From the NCBI GenBank assembly GCA_034687125.1, contig JAQGBZ010000004.1:372001-436000 (forward strand): a DNA stretch of 64,000 nt. The letters run 5' to 3'. The stretch is from Neelides folsomi (Eukaryota; Arthropoda; Collembola; Neelipleona; Neelidae). Position 1 is the stretch's first letter, and each line of letters starts with the position of its first letter. Positions 12,797 to 27,700 of this stretch are shown piece by piece. The translations under genes and the position numbers were made by a program. The notes beneath the pieces were generated by a model. That model ran no database searches and was not told the DNA's origin. It worked only from the letters and a program-made list of their open reading frames with translations.

Positions 12797-15700
12797 TTGT
12801 CCTCCTCGACACTACGGAAGAGTCGTCACTCCAATGGACTCAGTACCCTTATGGACCCACAGCCTCCACACCAGGGGTAAGTATACTATATATATTTGTA
12901 TTATTTAATATACCAAATCTTGTACACCCAGCCCCATTCGATCCGAGTCAATGCCTTTTCACAATCATCTTATTATTCCATGAGCGGAGCGAATAAGAGC
13001 ATTGGTTAGAGACCCATGTTTCATATTGTCCACCGGTGCCAGAACTATTTTCTACCTTCCTCCATCTTCCTTAAAGTTATTCACACAGAGGTTCCTACTA
13101 GGTTTAGGTAGCTCAGCCCTACGGCATGGATGCTCCCACGAGGTTGCCCCATTTTATTTAAGGATTAAAAGCATAATAGAGTTTTCGGGTCCGATGTTCC
13201 TATAACGAGACTCGGGTTCATGAATCATCTCTTTCTCGAATATTTGGACATAGACATGTCCAGCTCCGGGCTAATGGGTTGTAAACAATAGGAGCTTAAG
13301 CTCATAACGAGCAGATGCTTTGGTGAGGGAGATCCGGAGATGGAATTCCATGTGGGAATAAATGCATAAAGAGCGGTGGCCCCGATCCTCATACTCTCAG
13401 AATGAAATGACTCGGAAGGGGAGTTGAGGAGGCAAAGGCTAAGGCTCCCTACGTCCAATCTGACTATGAAACTACATTTCTATTTGTAACAATGGGTGCT
13501 CCTGCTTGGGTTAAAATTGCCTCCAAGGCCCATCATTTATTTGATTCATGCTCCGAGCCCTTCAAAATTTGATTTTATTTTCTGGCCCATCAACCTTTTA
13601 CTTTCCGATGAAGGAACGGATAAAAAGATGATGAAGACGAGAGATAGGAACCAACATTTTTCATTTATTTAAATTAATTGGTTCTATGCTGTGCAGAAGG
13701 GTCAGCCAAACACAGTTGGACAAATTACCCAATCTTTGGCTCTCACGCCCTTCAGACAAATGACGGTCGACCGACGGCCTCAGCCTAACAAATGACATCC
13801 ATCATCTTAAACAAATTAAATTAATAAAACACATTTCCCAATCCATCAATTTATTATAGATAGGAGAGAACAGTATAACTAAATACATTAGTAAAAGGAC
13901 CCTTCTTTCCATTGCACGACAAACGATCATTAAACAAATTTTGTGATATTTCCCACGAAAACCGGTATGCAATTTACCTTTTTGTCTCCTGCTGAACTTC
14001 ATGTGTCTCTTCTTTGTCACACGCGAGGTGGGTGGAATACTCTGTATAGTAAAAGTTAAAATCCTATCTTACAGATACTCGTAGTTTTGTTAGGATTAGG
14101 AGAGGTTGCCACCTCTGTAGATATAAGGAAACATTATTTGTAGATATAAGGATGTCAAATGTCACCTGGCAAATAGGTCCGTTGGGGAACATATCGACAG
14201 CCACTTTACTCCGAGGAGGATCCATGGAAGGTGAGGTTGAGAGGTTAAAGAGTTTCCAAGTTGGAAGAGTGCGAGGTTGAGCATCGGTACAGTGTAGGGC
14301 CCAGAGGGGGGTCGGAACACAAAGTCCGTATTTGGAAGCCCAGGTTTTCTCTGTGACACTTTCAAGTCATCTTTCACTCACTAGAAGCCGATTTGGGGAG
14401 TTTTCATATGATGGCACGAGGAAGGGAGATTCCATCCAATTGGATTTTCTCAGTGGAAGCCGCCTCTTTGGCTCAAGACAAGGAAATTGATAAATCCTCC
14501 ATTAAACTAATACATCCATCTCTCCTTCCTTTCCCCGTCGAGAAATTCACGGGAGCGATGGGCCGAACGCGATTTTACTGATTTTGATCAATGGTGGAAG
14601 TCTCAAATCCATTTCTGCCAACCAGTATTCCGCACACTTATAAATCTCCATAGTTTATAATGTCTTGTATGAGTAAAATGTATTTTGTATGAACAAGAAG
14701 TAATGGAGTCAGTGTGTTGTTTTGAAATGAGCAGGAGCAAAAATCCATTCTTTATTGACCTTTAACTTTCATCTATAAGAATAAAGCTTAGTTTAACTGA
14801 ATTGTGGATGTGGAAAGGATGAGTAAATTATGAGATCTGATATTGCTACCAACTTTTATCCACCAGACCATCACCAAATGCTTCAATGCATAATTTAATG
14901 GAGAGCAACGAGTATAAGAAATGCCTATATCAGTAATATACATAGTATGTAGTATATTTGTAATATGTATAGGAAGTTTATAAAACTCTTGAAGATTTCT
15001 TAAGATAAACTCCCGCTTGCCGAGTTTCAATTTAAGATCAAATTGACTTATGTTAACTATAGGCCGAGGGTGTGTGAGCGAACACATGCACGCATTCAAA
15101 TTTCTTCCTTCTCGAACTGAGGGTTTGTTTAGTACACAGACAAATGAGGGGCGTATCGGATCGAATCGCCTTTTCTTATTACCATCAGCTGTGTCATCCT
15201 CTTTGTCTCTCTTTTGGGAGACAGTCGTGTGTCTCCGGAACAGGCTGATTGGGTCGTTTAGTGTCAACGAGGGATTCTCCATAGCCAAAGTTCCCTATTC
15301 GGCCCAAGAACCTCCTGATTAGGAAAAGGTTGAATAGCGAAGGGTCGCTGAAGGCAAAAGGACAAGGAGGGAACTGAGGGACACGACTCAGCAGAAATCC
15401 AGTCAGCCGTCACAACGCGAACGCCCCTTTCATCATCATGATCCCATTACGTTTTTCATCTCCTCACAACTCTTGAGCAGGTTAGACTCAATAATAAGCT
15501 CAGGTTGTGTTCTTCTCAACTTTTGCTGCATCATCACCAGAATCAGTGCCGTGGCTCCGGTCGCCCTCATCTCTTCGGCTATCGTTGTTATAGCTCAATG
15601 GCCAACGTTTAACTTCTCTCAAGAACCATGGAGGAATAATGTCTTATGATCCTCTGTATTAATCTCCGCATCTAACCAAACTCATCTTCGCCCTTCCCAC

Positions 15701-18700
15701 TTTAATTCTCCCACCACTCTCTCCTGCCAATCTTCTCCCCAAACGTGTACCTTCTCCCTTCATTAATTCATCCTCCCGAAATTTGAATTCTGACCGCAAC
15801 TCAACATCCAATTTTCATTTCTACTCAAATTGCAAATATTTAGCTGTTGACTACTGCACCAACTAACGCACCTTGTAGATTCTTAAGAACCAATTCCTAA
15901 ATCTTAAATCTTAGGGGTAGGTTTCAACTAATCCATTTTCTACATACTTCATGAGACGGCGTGTGCATGAAGTTGAGCTGTCTATGGGGGCTCTGACGGT
16001 TTTACAGTCCAATTCTTCTTTCTCTTTGCCCACCCCGCCCTTGTCAGACATTTAAAATAGAATTATTCCCAGACCCAACTATTTCCACCCAAACTGTTTC
16101 GACGAGAGCTCAATGGCCAAACCAGCGGGTCCTGACTCACTATGTCCAAGCCGACAATGGAATTTTTCATTTTTAAAACCAATATTGACCCTCGTTTGTA
16201 AAATTGGAAATCCAATTACTCTTTCTTCTGACCAGCCATCATTACAACGTTCTCATCGGGTATCTTCTACCTATATTACACTAACTGTAGGTGTACCATA
16301 TAGGATACGGTTTTCTTTTTCAAACCCTCGACCACCGAGTTTTTCCTTCCCTCCAGTAAATTTTCCATATGAACGCTTCGATGAGTCTCACGAAAAGTAA
16401 GACTCAAAAATTTAAGTGATCTTAAGTCCAAATTGGATGTCAGGGTCTCTCCCTCATTCTCCCTTCTTCGGGAAAGGGAATTGAATGGAGCGGAATTGGA
16501 ATTGGAAAAGTAAAGGAAAAATGTAAATAGCCACTACTCCGCCTTTGCCCTTCATTTCTCTTCCCAAGCCCGAGTTCTTGATTGAAAAACTTTGAATAGT
16601 CCCTTCTTTCCAATTACTTTCCTCGCCCCAACTTTTGGTCATATGTACATGTTTCCCATCGTTTTTGGTAAACAATGTGACAGAGGAAATTTGTCAACGA
16701 GACACCCAACTCAACAAGACCGAGACTTCTCTCAATCTCAATGTATTTACCATGAAGGACACGTCCAGAGAAATATGAGCAGAATTGACAAGGCGAAGTA
16801 TTGGAAAATGAGACATTACAAATACAAATACAGTACATATTGTTGAATATACAGTGTTTGTAATATAGGCTTCACAATATTTACTCTCACGTTTCACTTC
16901 TCCTGAGACATTAAAGATGATCGAAGATTGAGAAAACGCGTGTGAGTCTTGAAGAATCTGTAATTTCGATATAAAGCTATCATAGTATGAAATGAGAGAA
17001 TGAAGATTGAGGAGCTGAGGGAATTCGTGGGCTGGGAATGATCTCCCCTGGACAAAGCCTGGAAATGTGAGATGAAGGCGCAGCTGGACTGTAACTAGGA
17101 ATCTCACGCATCAATGATTTCTTAAAGAATCTCAACTTCTCAACATGATGAGCCTGATGGAAAAACCAGAAGGAAAATTTTGATCTCGTCATCTCCAACT
17201 TTATAACAATAATTTTACTCTGAACACCTTTGCTCCTCTTTAACTTCTGATTGTGATTTATTTACATTTGATATACGAGAATATCTCGTACAAAAGAATG
17301 GAAATGGGTGAGGGATTGAATGTTCAGAACTTGAATGTAAAGAACCCAATGTATTGAATGAGTAGAATGAATAGAAATGTTGAGGTTGTAATTAACCAAA
17401 GTTCACGAATTCCCATTATACCTTTTTGGTTCCCTATCCTAGAAACCTAGAATAAGGACGTTTGAATGTCATATTATGATCCATGAATAAGTTTTGTTTA
17501 TTTAATGTTGAATTGAATTGGGTCCTTCAAGACAGCACTATTTTCATTTCTCTTTTTCTCTTCGTGCAATTAGACATGGTCTCTGGTTTTTGCAAGTATT
17601 ATTTTCAAACTATTGTTATTTAATGGAAGTTCATTCCTCTAAAGCTGGTTGAAATTGAGGGTTTTGAAAGAGTCATGAGTTCATTGGGATGGAAGTTACT
17701 TATAAATTCATTAAAATTTAAATAGTTGTTTGAGTCAAAGACATTTGGTTGGTTTGAGGATAAAAAGAACCATCCTACTTCCTTTGCTTCACTGACCACA
17801 TCATGACTTTGACGAGTGATGAGTTGAGAGGAAGACGAGTTAAGTGGGGAGATGATGAGATTTGATAACGGATTTCTTGGCAATTTTTAAGCGAATCTTT
17901 TAACAGATTACTCCGCCAATTTAATTTCTTAAACTACTATGTTAAAATAACATTTTTACACATATATGGTGAGATGTTTATACAAAAGAAGGTAAGCCGA
18001 ACGGTTAAATATTCTTTATTATTTTTACAATGAAAATATTTTTAGTGATAGTTTAGTAGGCCATTTTGGATTTTGTTTACTTAGTATAACTTATAAAGGT
18101 AGAATATCTCTTATTTGTTCGTGTTATTTTCTTAGATTTGAACATAGATATATAAATTATAATTTGTAAAAGTTAAAAAATTTACATCGTATAATTATCT
18201 AGTAAATGTACATAGAGGCAATTGAACGACAATTAGATTTGAAGTATGAGAATGTGAATACGCCCACCCATCGTCCAGGTCAGGTTGCCCGCATGCCTTA
18301 TGTTTCACTTGTTAACTTTTCATCCTTTGGTGGAATAAGTTATGGAGATGAAATGAGGCAGAAAGCGAAACACTTTCTTATGGTGAAACTCGAATAGTAG
18401 AAACAGACGTGTGGACGCTGCAAACAAGAATTCAGTCCAGAAAAAATCGCATTTATTAGAAAATCTACAAGCGAAGAGAGGGGGGTAAATTAATGGACGT
18501 AATCTATTAGAGAACGAGACATTGAGCACGTATAGTTCAAGAGACTTGTTTCCATTCTTATTCTTTCGGATCGAATTCTCTTCCTGAACGTAGTACTACA
18601 AAATATCTGTAGCATACTACAATAGCTTTTAGTTAGTAGATATTTTACTATGAGGGAGGAGAAACGAGGAAATTAAAATCATAGAAGGTAACGTAACTCC

Positions 18701-21700
18701 AGCCGATTAGTTTAGTTATTTAAGTACAAAGCAGAGTTAAACAGATTGCTTGACTCGAGCCACAAACTGAGGGGGAACTTCGTCTTTGAGTTTCCCGATC
18801 TAATTCCGCATGTAAGGGGATTAATCCGAAAGCCTGGGATGGTTATTGTGAGTGTTAATGAGTTTCTCCTGGATTTTATTCGATCCAATTAATTCACTGG
18901 CGAAGATGAGTCTTCCCGATTACTCCTCAATGAATAAATTCCCTTGGCCCTCCTTCATTTTCATTTCATCATACCTGAACTGAAGGGAGTTGAGAAGATG
19001 AGTCTTCTAAAATACTCTCTTAGAATTTCAATTCAAGTTTTTAATCCAATCTTCCAACAGATTAATGCTCTTTGTTCTTGAAGTCCATTACCACTTTCCT
19101 TCGATGGCTCTCTTTCCTCATACAACTTGAGAGAACCTTTTGCAAAATTAACCCTTATTCTCATCTTGTGTAATTTGCATACATTTACTCTATCTTTCAT
19201 ATAGTGAGAAAATGAGTTAGACGGAGCCTAGGGAGGGGAGTTTTGTTCTTAAAGTACCACCAATGTGGCACTTGGGGATGTTCAGTTATTCTCAAGTATT
19301 TCTCTCTGCGAAAGACGGAAAGCAAAGTAGGTCGAAATGGAAGTGGAGAAGTTGATAGTAGGAGTCGGAGGGCTTTTGTACAATTGATTCCTCTACCAGG
19401 ACCTCTTTGTGAAGAGGATTCTTCCTTGGGGGCCATGATAACTTTGTCTTCCAAAGATCTTTGGTTTGTTTCATTGAAGCACTTTAAGAAGATTATAAGA
19501 GATAGAGAAGGGCAAAAGTTTTTGGCGAGTTGGTTGAATCTCTGAGCTTATCCATATAATAATACTAATATTTTTTGCCATTTAAGCCTCTCGGTTCAAC
19601 TGATAGATGATGGAAAAGAATAAAGGGGAATTAATCAAGATCCGCGGTCGGTTATAAACATTTTGAAAATATTGGTTGAAATCAATTAAGGGGGAAATCC
19701 CATTTGATAAATTGAGATCTTTGAAGGCGAAAGGTTTTTTGAAGACAGGGAAAAGAATGGCTTTGCTATCAAAAGCCGGATTGTAGCAGATAGAAGGAGC
19801 AAAGATGAGAAACTGGCCTAGGCGTTATTCTGAAAAACGGGCAGGGAGGCAGAGGTGGTCGGGTTAGGATCTTTTTGAACAACGATCCATTTGGGAAGAA
19901 AAGAGGTTTTACCATAATATTTCATCGCCATCATTCTTTTGGTATGATGGGTCGACCATATCGTTCCATTTCTATTCCGCTCGGTCGACAGGGCGAAGGG
20001 ATGTATATAGGCAAACCAAATGGATGGTTCCATATGATCTGAATTGGAATTCGAAGTTTTTAGGTCTGACTTTTATGAGTTGCATTTGTTGGAGAGAGGC
20101 ACTCTACTCAGTCAGCGAAACCCTAACAATTTCAACTAATGCTTTCCGCCTCCATCATATACTCACTTCCTGGAAAACATTTAACTATACTTTGGGCCCT
20201 ATTGAAAATAATAGACTTTATATATTGAAGAACTTTTATGGGATTTCCCCGCTTTCCTTCTTCACCAATTTCCAATATATTCACCTTCAAAGAATTTAAT
20301 CTTTTTCTCGATTCGAGAGACCAAAACCTCCCTCAATTCTACTAAAATGGGGATTAAATATGCAAATAGGAATATATAAATAAAGTTGTTTCTCCTAGCT
20401 TGGGGGAGGAAAGCAATTTGGTTTCTCACTTTTCTCTCATCTACTGATTTTATCCTCAAGTCGTCCCTTGTTCTCCCGCTCTTGATAAGATCATCTAATT
20501 TAATAACAATAACTACCCTTCACTTTTTCCGTCCTCTTCCTCTTTGTTCTTCCACTCTTTTCTCCCATTTTCTTTTTGGAGGCTGCCGCTGCTTTTTTTC
20601 CAAATGTTAAATTTTTTCCAGTTCAAATTCTCAAGATTTCTCTTTATCAGGACAATTTAAAGGTGATATTTAATTAAATGTCTTATTCAAAACACGCCAA
20701 TTAAATGTCTTATTTAAAAAACTGAAAAAACGTGTATGCATTTTCTCTCATTTTATAAACATTATAGGAAATTTAGAGTAATAATGGATGCAGTTGAAAT
20801 GCAATATGGCCATAAGGGTTAAATGGGTTTTATACAAAGTTGAAAAGGAATTCTCAAGAGAGCCACCCTCAGTATTTGTATTCCAATGTGAGGGTGAAGA
20901 AGATAGATGGGCTGGGAGTAATTCAAGTTCCAAATATGTCTTTATATAATAACTATAATGTGGGGCTATCAAGCTTCCTCTCTCCCCATTTAGTCCTCAA
21001 CACTCTCTCCATTGTTTCACCTAAATGGCTCTTTACCATCCAAGCTGAGTAAATAGAAAAACAACGTACGTTTCATTAGAATACAATCTATTTGGAGGCT
21101 CTAAGGAGCCCTCCTATTTATCTCTTTACTTTCTGTTTGTCTTCCTCTTCGCACAGGAACCCCTTCTTTGACACAATACATTGTACTTGTTCTTTACGCT
21201 CAGGCATCTCTCTATTTAACCATCCATAGCTTAAGGATTTAAAGACTGGAGAAGAAATATCTCATGAAATTCACATCGGCTGTGAAGCCCCAAGGCACTC
21301 CCTCAAATTCCGCTCTTTAAAACTTCTCAATTTTTCAATGGGACTTGTGTGTTCTGTAGGGGAAGAATATTTTTCGTATTCAGGGAAAATGAGTTTTTAT
21401 TCTCATTTAGAATTTTACTACAAAGACTTTTTGGAAACATGCGCTTGTACATTCTTGAATGTTTCGTATCTTGAAATGTTTTATGCGAAAAGTGTTCATG
21501 GGTGTTGAGTTGATCTTGGACAAAAATGTTTCCATCTTTCCGGGTGAAGAAAGACGTCTGAAGTCTCTGAAGTTGTTGGGTTTGTGTTCATAGATTCATA
21601 ATGTTCTCATAACTTGGTCGGTCTTCTTCACCAGTTGAGGTAAGATGGGGAAAGAATGATAAATTTATTTGGGATGTAAATGTGTGGCCGGTAAATGCAT

Positions 21701-24700
21701 ATTACATGTTTGGGGAGGAAGAAAGAGAACCTCGTGGCAGTCGAGGCTTCATTGCACATAAAAATGGAAAAGACGACGGAGAGACGGGCCGAAGGTAAAG
21801 GTTAGGAGGAAGGTAAATACATAAACCAAACAAGTTGAGAGGAAAGGATTCCGATTTACATTCTCTTTCACTTGAATCCACAGACGCGCAAGAGAATTGA
21901 AATACTTTGTCTATGCCAAAGGGATCAGAGTCCTATAGTCAAAATGCATTTGAAACACATGCACTTATCTCATAGATACACTTGTTCACGTGAAATCCCC
22001 AAATCTTGTCTTATATAGTAACAGTCGATGCAATTACAATAGGGATTGGAAGAAAAGGCGAGGCCTTTGACTCTTCCATTTCCTCTTCGAAGGTAAAATC
22101 GACCGTGTCCGTGTGTGTGAAGATAGAGAGATATGCCCTCGTATTGGTATTTCTTCTCTGGAATGGTTGGGTGTAAGTCAAGTCAGTGCCAGACCCAGCC
22201 AGGGAACCACGACTAAAAAATAAGGATCTTCAAGGGTGGCTCGTTTGGTCAGGCGAGGCTGGACGATGTTTTCCTCTCCTGCTGGACTCATTCTCCAATA
22301 TAACAGAACCTATATCTGTATATCCTATATAATAGGATATACAGATACCTTTTTAATATATCGGGTATAACAATATATAATTTCTACCTGGCTCTGGCAT
22401 TCAATATTTCTTCTCAAAATATTTCTTCGTGCCACCATTCTGCGGGAATGAGTGAACTTGACTCTTCTTTTTTAACCATCTCCTGGCACCATCTCCTCCC
22501 TGTTATTTTAAAAAGAATGGGCGATGAGAAGACATGATATTTCTTCAATTAGTTTCTTCTCTCATTTCTTGAGTTATTTTGACCATGGGACGTTGGTGCA
22601 TTCTGCAGAATCACTTTAGATCATTAAAAGACTTTACCAGTGATATGAAACAATTGTTTAAAAAATTCGGGAAATCCAGTCTTACTACAAGGGAAGAATA
22701 TTGCTAGAACATGGGCTTATTGCACATTTGCATTTTACAGATATTTCGTATGCCAACATGAGTTGCTTATTATATCGCCATTTACATGAAGTAATGAAGG
22801 AGTTTGGTGTTAATCAGAAAACGAGTTCATCACTTTCCATCTCATTTAAATATCTCTTCCTCATCTCGGTCGTCTGCAATCTTTAGAGATATGAAAGAGA
22901 TTTAGGGGAGTGAATGAAGGATGTGAATGAAGGATGTACAATGGATTTCCATCACAATCCCCCTCAATGATTTACTTAGATTTCCTCCATCGATGACAAG
23001 AACATTCCAACCTCCTAATGAGACTCTTTTTGTTTTTTGGCCAATTCCTCTCATATTTGCATATTTTCTGAGGTAGCCAGAAGGGAGAAAGTTTATTTCA
23101 TTCCGAGTCAATACATGTAATGTAACGTATCTGTATATTACATATTGTGTATAATTTGTATTCAAACAATCATACAATTGTTTTCCATATGAAACTTATT
23201 AGACTTATTAGATTCCATTAATCAAATGGATTGTAATTTGGTTGTAATAATGTTTGCAGAGTGGTTTGATTTGCAATCTTGTGATTTAAGCTTTAGCATA
23301 AAATTAATGCTACTAGTTAATGGATCATACACGGTCCATTAGTCAAAGGCTTCATTAAAGTAAACTAAATAGAATCGTTTTTACATTTTAACTCACCTTT
23401 GTTGTGGGACTGTGTGGGAGAAAATGAAGGGAGTGTGGAGAGGAAGCAAGAATTTTCTGCACGGGATCACATCATTAGTTTATGAGCTTACAACAAATTT
23501 CCATCACCAGACCATCATGCGATCATCCAATATTCCGCCTAATAATCCTATTCGTATAAAACAAAGGCTCACTTGGAGTGAGGTCAAACTAAAGGGAACC
23601 AAATTGGGATCACAACTCTATTTTATGACCCAATGGATCCGGAGGTATAATAAACAAAATAATATATTCCCACTTCCATTTCCTCTCAGCTTTATGGTGA
23701 GACCTCATCTTTCAACGGAGGTCCTTTTCCTGTAATAAGTAAATAAAATAATGGGAAATAACGATTATCTCAACCCTCACTATTAAACAACGTATGGTTC
23801 GAAACTATATGTATAGTACATATACTATACATGTATGTTATATTTATGTATATTACATACATTATATCTTATATTCAAAGGGGAGTAAATGCCATATATT
23901 TTACTATATTGAGTAAGTGAAATTAAATATAATGTAAGTATCTGTACATATGGCGCCACACTTTCATTGAGGGCGTTCCCATTGCTCTCCCAACCTTAGG
24001 CCAAATGACAATTATTTTAAGGTGCATCTCTCAATATTGATAAAAATGTTTGGCTCATTTGACTTGTGATGTCTGGATGATGATTTGATGCGTGAAAAAC
24101 TCATTTTATTCCACTTGAATTTTTTTAATTCATTTGCCCTTTGGTCAATTTAGTCTTCGTGGATCTTCACATTCATTCATTCCACTTCCCTGTTTTCACT
24201 CAATTATATTTTTTGTCCCAACGGCTCTGAAATTAATTCCTATTCGATAAAGGCATTGACTTTTTTCTTAATTTGTCTTCCTTTCGCCTTTTCCCTTTTT
24301 AACCGTTCCTCTTTGTCCGTTTGTATTTTACTTAAATGCTCTCGGAAAGTAATTGGAAGAAGTAATTGTATAAGAAGGTAATTGCGAATCGATTATAATT
24401 TTCTATTTTAAATTGCAGTGGATCGAGGAAAGCTTCACCAACTTCGACAAAGGAATTAACTGGAGGTCTTATGTCGTCTGCGACGTTGCCTACAACAGTG
24501 TCAACAATTGGCTCTGGACACCTTTTATCGAACGTGGTCCTGCAAATCGGATATATATCGAGATTCAATTTTCTATGCGAGATTGTAACCTCTTCCCTGG
24601 AACGGCTCTCTCATGCAAGGAAACGTTCAGCCTCCTCTTCTACGAATTCGATGCTGTGACTAAAGAACCTCCGCCATGGGAGCAAGAATCCTACACACTC

Positions 24701-27700
24701 ATTGACAGAATCGCGGCTGATGAAGGTCGATTTACCCAAAACGACCAAGTCATTATCAACACCGAAGTCCGATCCATTCCCGTGACCAAGAAAGGAGTCT
24801 ACTTTGCTTTCCGAGATCAAGGGGCTTGTATTTCCCTCTTGGCCATTAAAGTCTACTATCTTACATGTCCAGAAGTGACTGCTTCGTTTTCCTTCTTCCC
24901 TCAAACTCCCACCGGGAGGGATTTGACTTCAATTGAACAAGCTGAAGGGAAGTGCGTGGCCAACTCAGCGGAAGTTTCTCCTCCTCGGCATTTGTGCAAA
25001 GGAGACGGAAAATGGTATTTGCTCTCAGGAGGATGCCAATGTAAGCCGGGATACGAAGCGGATCACAACCATCAAACCTGCAATGTTTGTCCCCCAGGAA
25101 GATACAAACATGAGATCGGTGATGGCCGTTGCGTCCCATGTCCTGAACACAGCACTGCTCCGTACCAAGGGTCCGGAGAGTGCAGGTGCAACACAGGGTT
25201 TTATAGAGCTGAAAGCGACAAGCGGTCGAGTCCTTGCACGAAACCACCGTCTGCTCCACAAAATCTCACACTCAATTTTGTGGATCAGTCGACTGTAATG
25301 TTGAGCTGGACTTTGCCCAAGTTTCTTGGTGGACGTCAAGACACAGTGTTCAGAGTTTCATGCGATGCTTGCTCCTATGGAGTTACCTACATTCCCAATA
25401 AGGAACGGTTCAACGACACTAAAATCACAATTAGTGGTCTTAACCCAGTCAGCCAATATCATTTCAAGGTCTTTGCTGAAAATGGAGTAACTGGGAAAGC
25501 AGGAGATTCGGAATTTGTGGAAATCACCGTTACTACAGAAGCTTCGGTTCCTTCAAGTGTCTCCAATGTAAGAGTTATTGAAGCCACTGCATCGGAAATT
25601 GTTCTACGATGGGATGCTCCAGAAGATCCTTTTAATGAGCTGGAAATGTACGAAGTGAGATATTTCATTAAGGGACGAGAAGGAAACGCTACGATTATAA
25701 GAGCTGGCCGAGAACCCAAATATGTCTTTGAGAATTTGAAGCAAAAGACCGAATACGGATTTCAAGTGAGAGCTAAGACAGTGTCTGGATGGGGAGAATT
25801 CTCTACTGTTGTTTTAAGAAGAACTGGTCAAATGATGGCAAGCTTTGTTGGAGAAGAAGATTATAGCCAACAAGGGCTCATGATTACGATCATTGCTGTG
25901 GCCGTCGCTCTCCTTCTTGTCTTCCTCATTATTGCAGCTGCTCTTTTCTTCCGAGGGTGAGCACAAAATTTGGCGTTTTTCACTCCCAATTAAATAAATG
26001 ACCAAAATCGTAGATTTGCTCTACTTTCCCTCCCTCCCACGACTTTTTGCTCCCAAAAAGTTGAATCTAAAAAGTCTTTTGAAACTTCTTATATTTTCTT
26101 ATTCATTTGGCCATTTTGCAAATAATTTAAAAGCCCATACTATGTAGTACAGGGTGACCATTTTAAATTGTTATGGGGGAAGGCATGTGTATTATATTAG
26201 TAATCTATTATTTTTAAAAATAATTCATATGACTTCATAGTAGATTCTCGAAATATCACCATTCTGTACATTGACCGTTGACGAACTAAAACAAAATATT
26301 CAGCAATGGTGGATTCGATTACACCTGAGATGCTAATCAACGTATTTGGTAATTTACGAGGAAGAGATAAATTACTCCTTGAAGATAATTGTCAATTCGA
26401 GCATTTTCTATTAATCTGTATGAATTATTTTTATCAATAATACACTGCTAATAATACATAATACATTTCTTCCATAACAATTTAAAATGGTCACCCTGTA
26501 TATACTATAGTTGTATTTTTTACCTGTCATTAATTATACAAAAAATTAAATCATTTAAACTGAGCAACTGAAAATTGAATTGTCAGTGTGAGAGAATATG
26601 AGAGACATAAAAATTGTAATTGGAAAGTTAAAACATTCTTTTTGTATTTGCAGACGAGGAGCTGATGATTGCAACAAGAAGCAACCGAGTGATTGCGATA
26701 CTTTGGAATATAGAAACGGCGAAGGTAAAATCAATATTTTCTTAAATTATAAATTACCATCATCTTTTCAACAGATAAATTAAATTCTTGATCAACAAGT
26801 GATATACAGAGTGATATACAATTAGTAGGCTTTAGAATTTCATTAGGACTTATATTTATTTATTTACATGTTTATACCTTAATTGTTAGCTATAACAAAT
26901 TAGTTGTATTGTACTACTAGAAAGAGATATAGCTATTACAGTATTGATATATTGATATGTCATTGTGTAGGGAATGAATATGAGAATGTTGATAGTTTAA
27001 ATGTCCTGATCCAATGAACGCATTTCTAATCATCTCATAAATTATTTTTTGCCCTTTTCCTGTGATGCAATCGAATTCAATTCAATGTTGCGGATGAATG
27101 ATGTTGATGTTCCTCTGGATTGCTCACTCCTGCTTTTCATATAAATATGTCCCTGAAAATATAAAAAATACTAAATGTCACTTCACTCGTTCGTTGACAG
27201 GACTTGTTGTCACATACAGTAAGAAGTTTAATTTGAATTCCATTAGACTAACTAAGCCCTTTCTTTTTTTATTTTTTTCCTTTATGTTCGTGTTCGTGTC
27301 AATGTGTAGAGCTTTCTCATGTGGAATCACCTCCAATCATCCCTACTCATACCACCTTGAGCAAATGTAAGTTTTTATTTGGTTTTAATGCAATATGATT
27401 TGACGCTTGTTTTGATTAATTCAATAATTAGATCATACATTTTTTTGTGGTTTTAACTTTCCCTTCTTACTTATGATTAGTTAGTTACAAATATTTAATG
27501 TTGGTTAACTTTATTGTTAGTTTTGTTTGCAAGTTATATTTATTAGATGTAATGCTTAATGTTAGAATATTCCTTTTAAATAAATCTTGCGGGTTTTGTA
27601 CTGATTGCGATTAATGTGAACCAGTAATTGTATTTATGAGCTTTGAATGTAATTACCTTTTATTGTAATATAATAAATTGTATTCCAATGACTTGGATTG

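Noticed and set aside
22313-22347. Hairpin as a microRNA precursor
   Set aside because: The stem is only 16 bp with a 3-nt loop; microRNA precursors need a longer imperfect stem.
23800-23890. TATAC/GTATA-rich stretch as a mobile element
   Set aside because: It is simple sequence with nested small palindromes and no target duplication or defined ends.
24611-25719. Several minus-strand frames of 86-132 residues under the big Eph exon
   Set aside because: They are antisense shadows of a strongly conserved coding exon.
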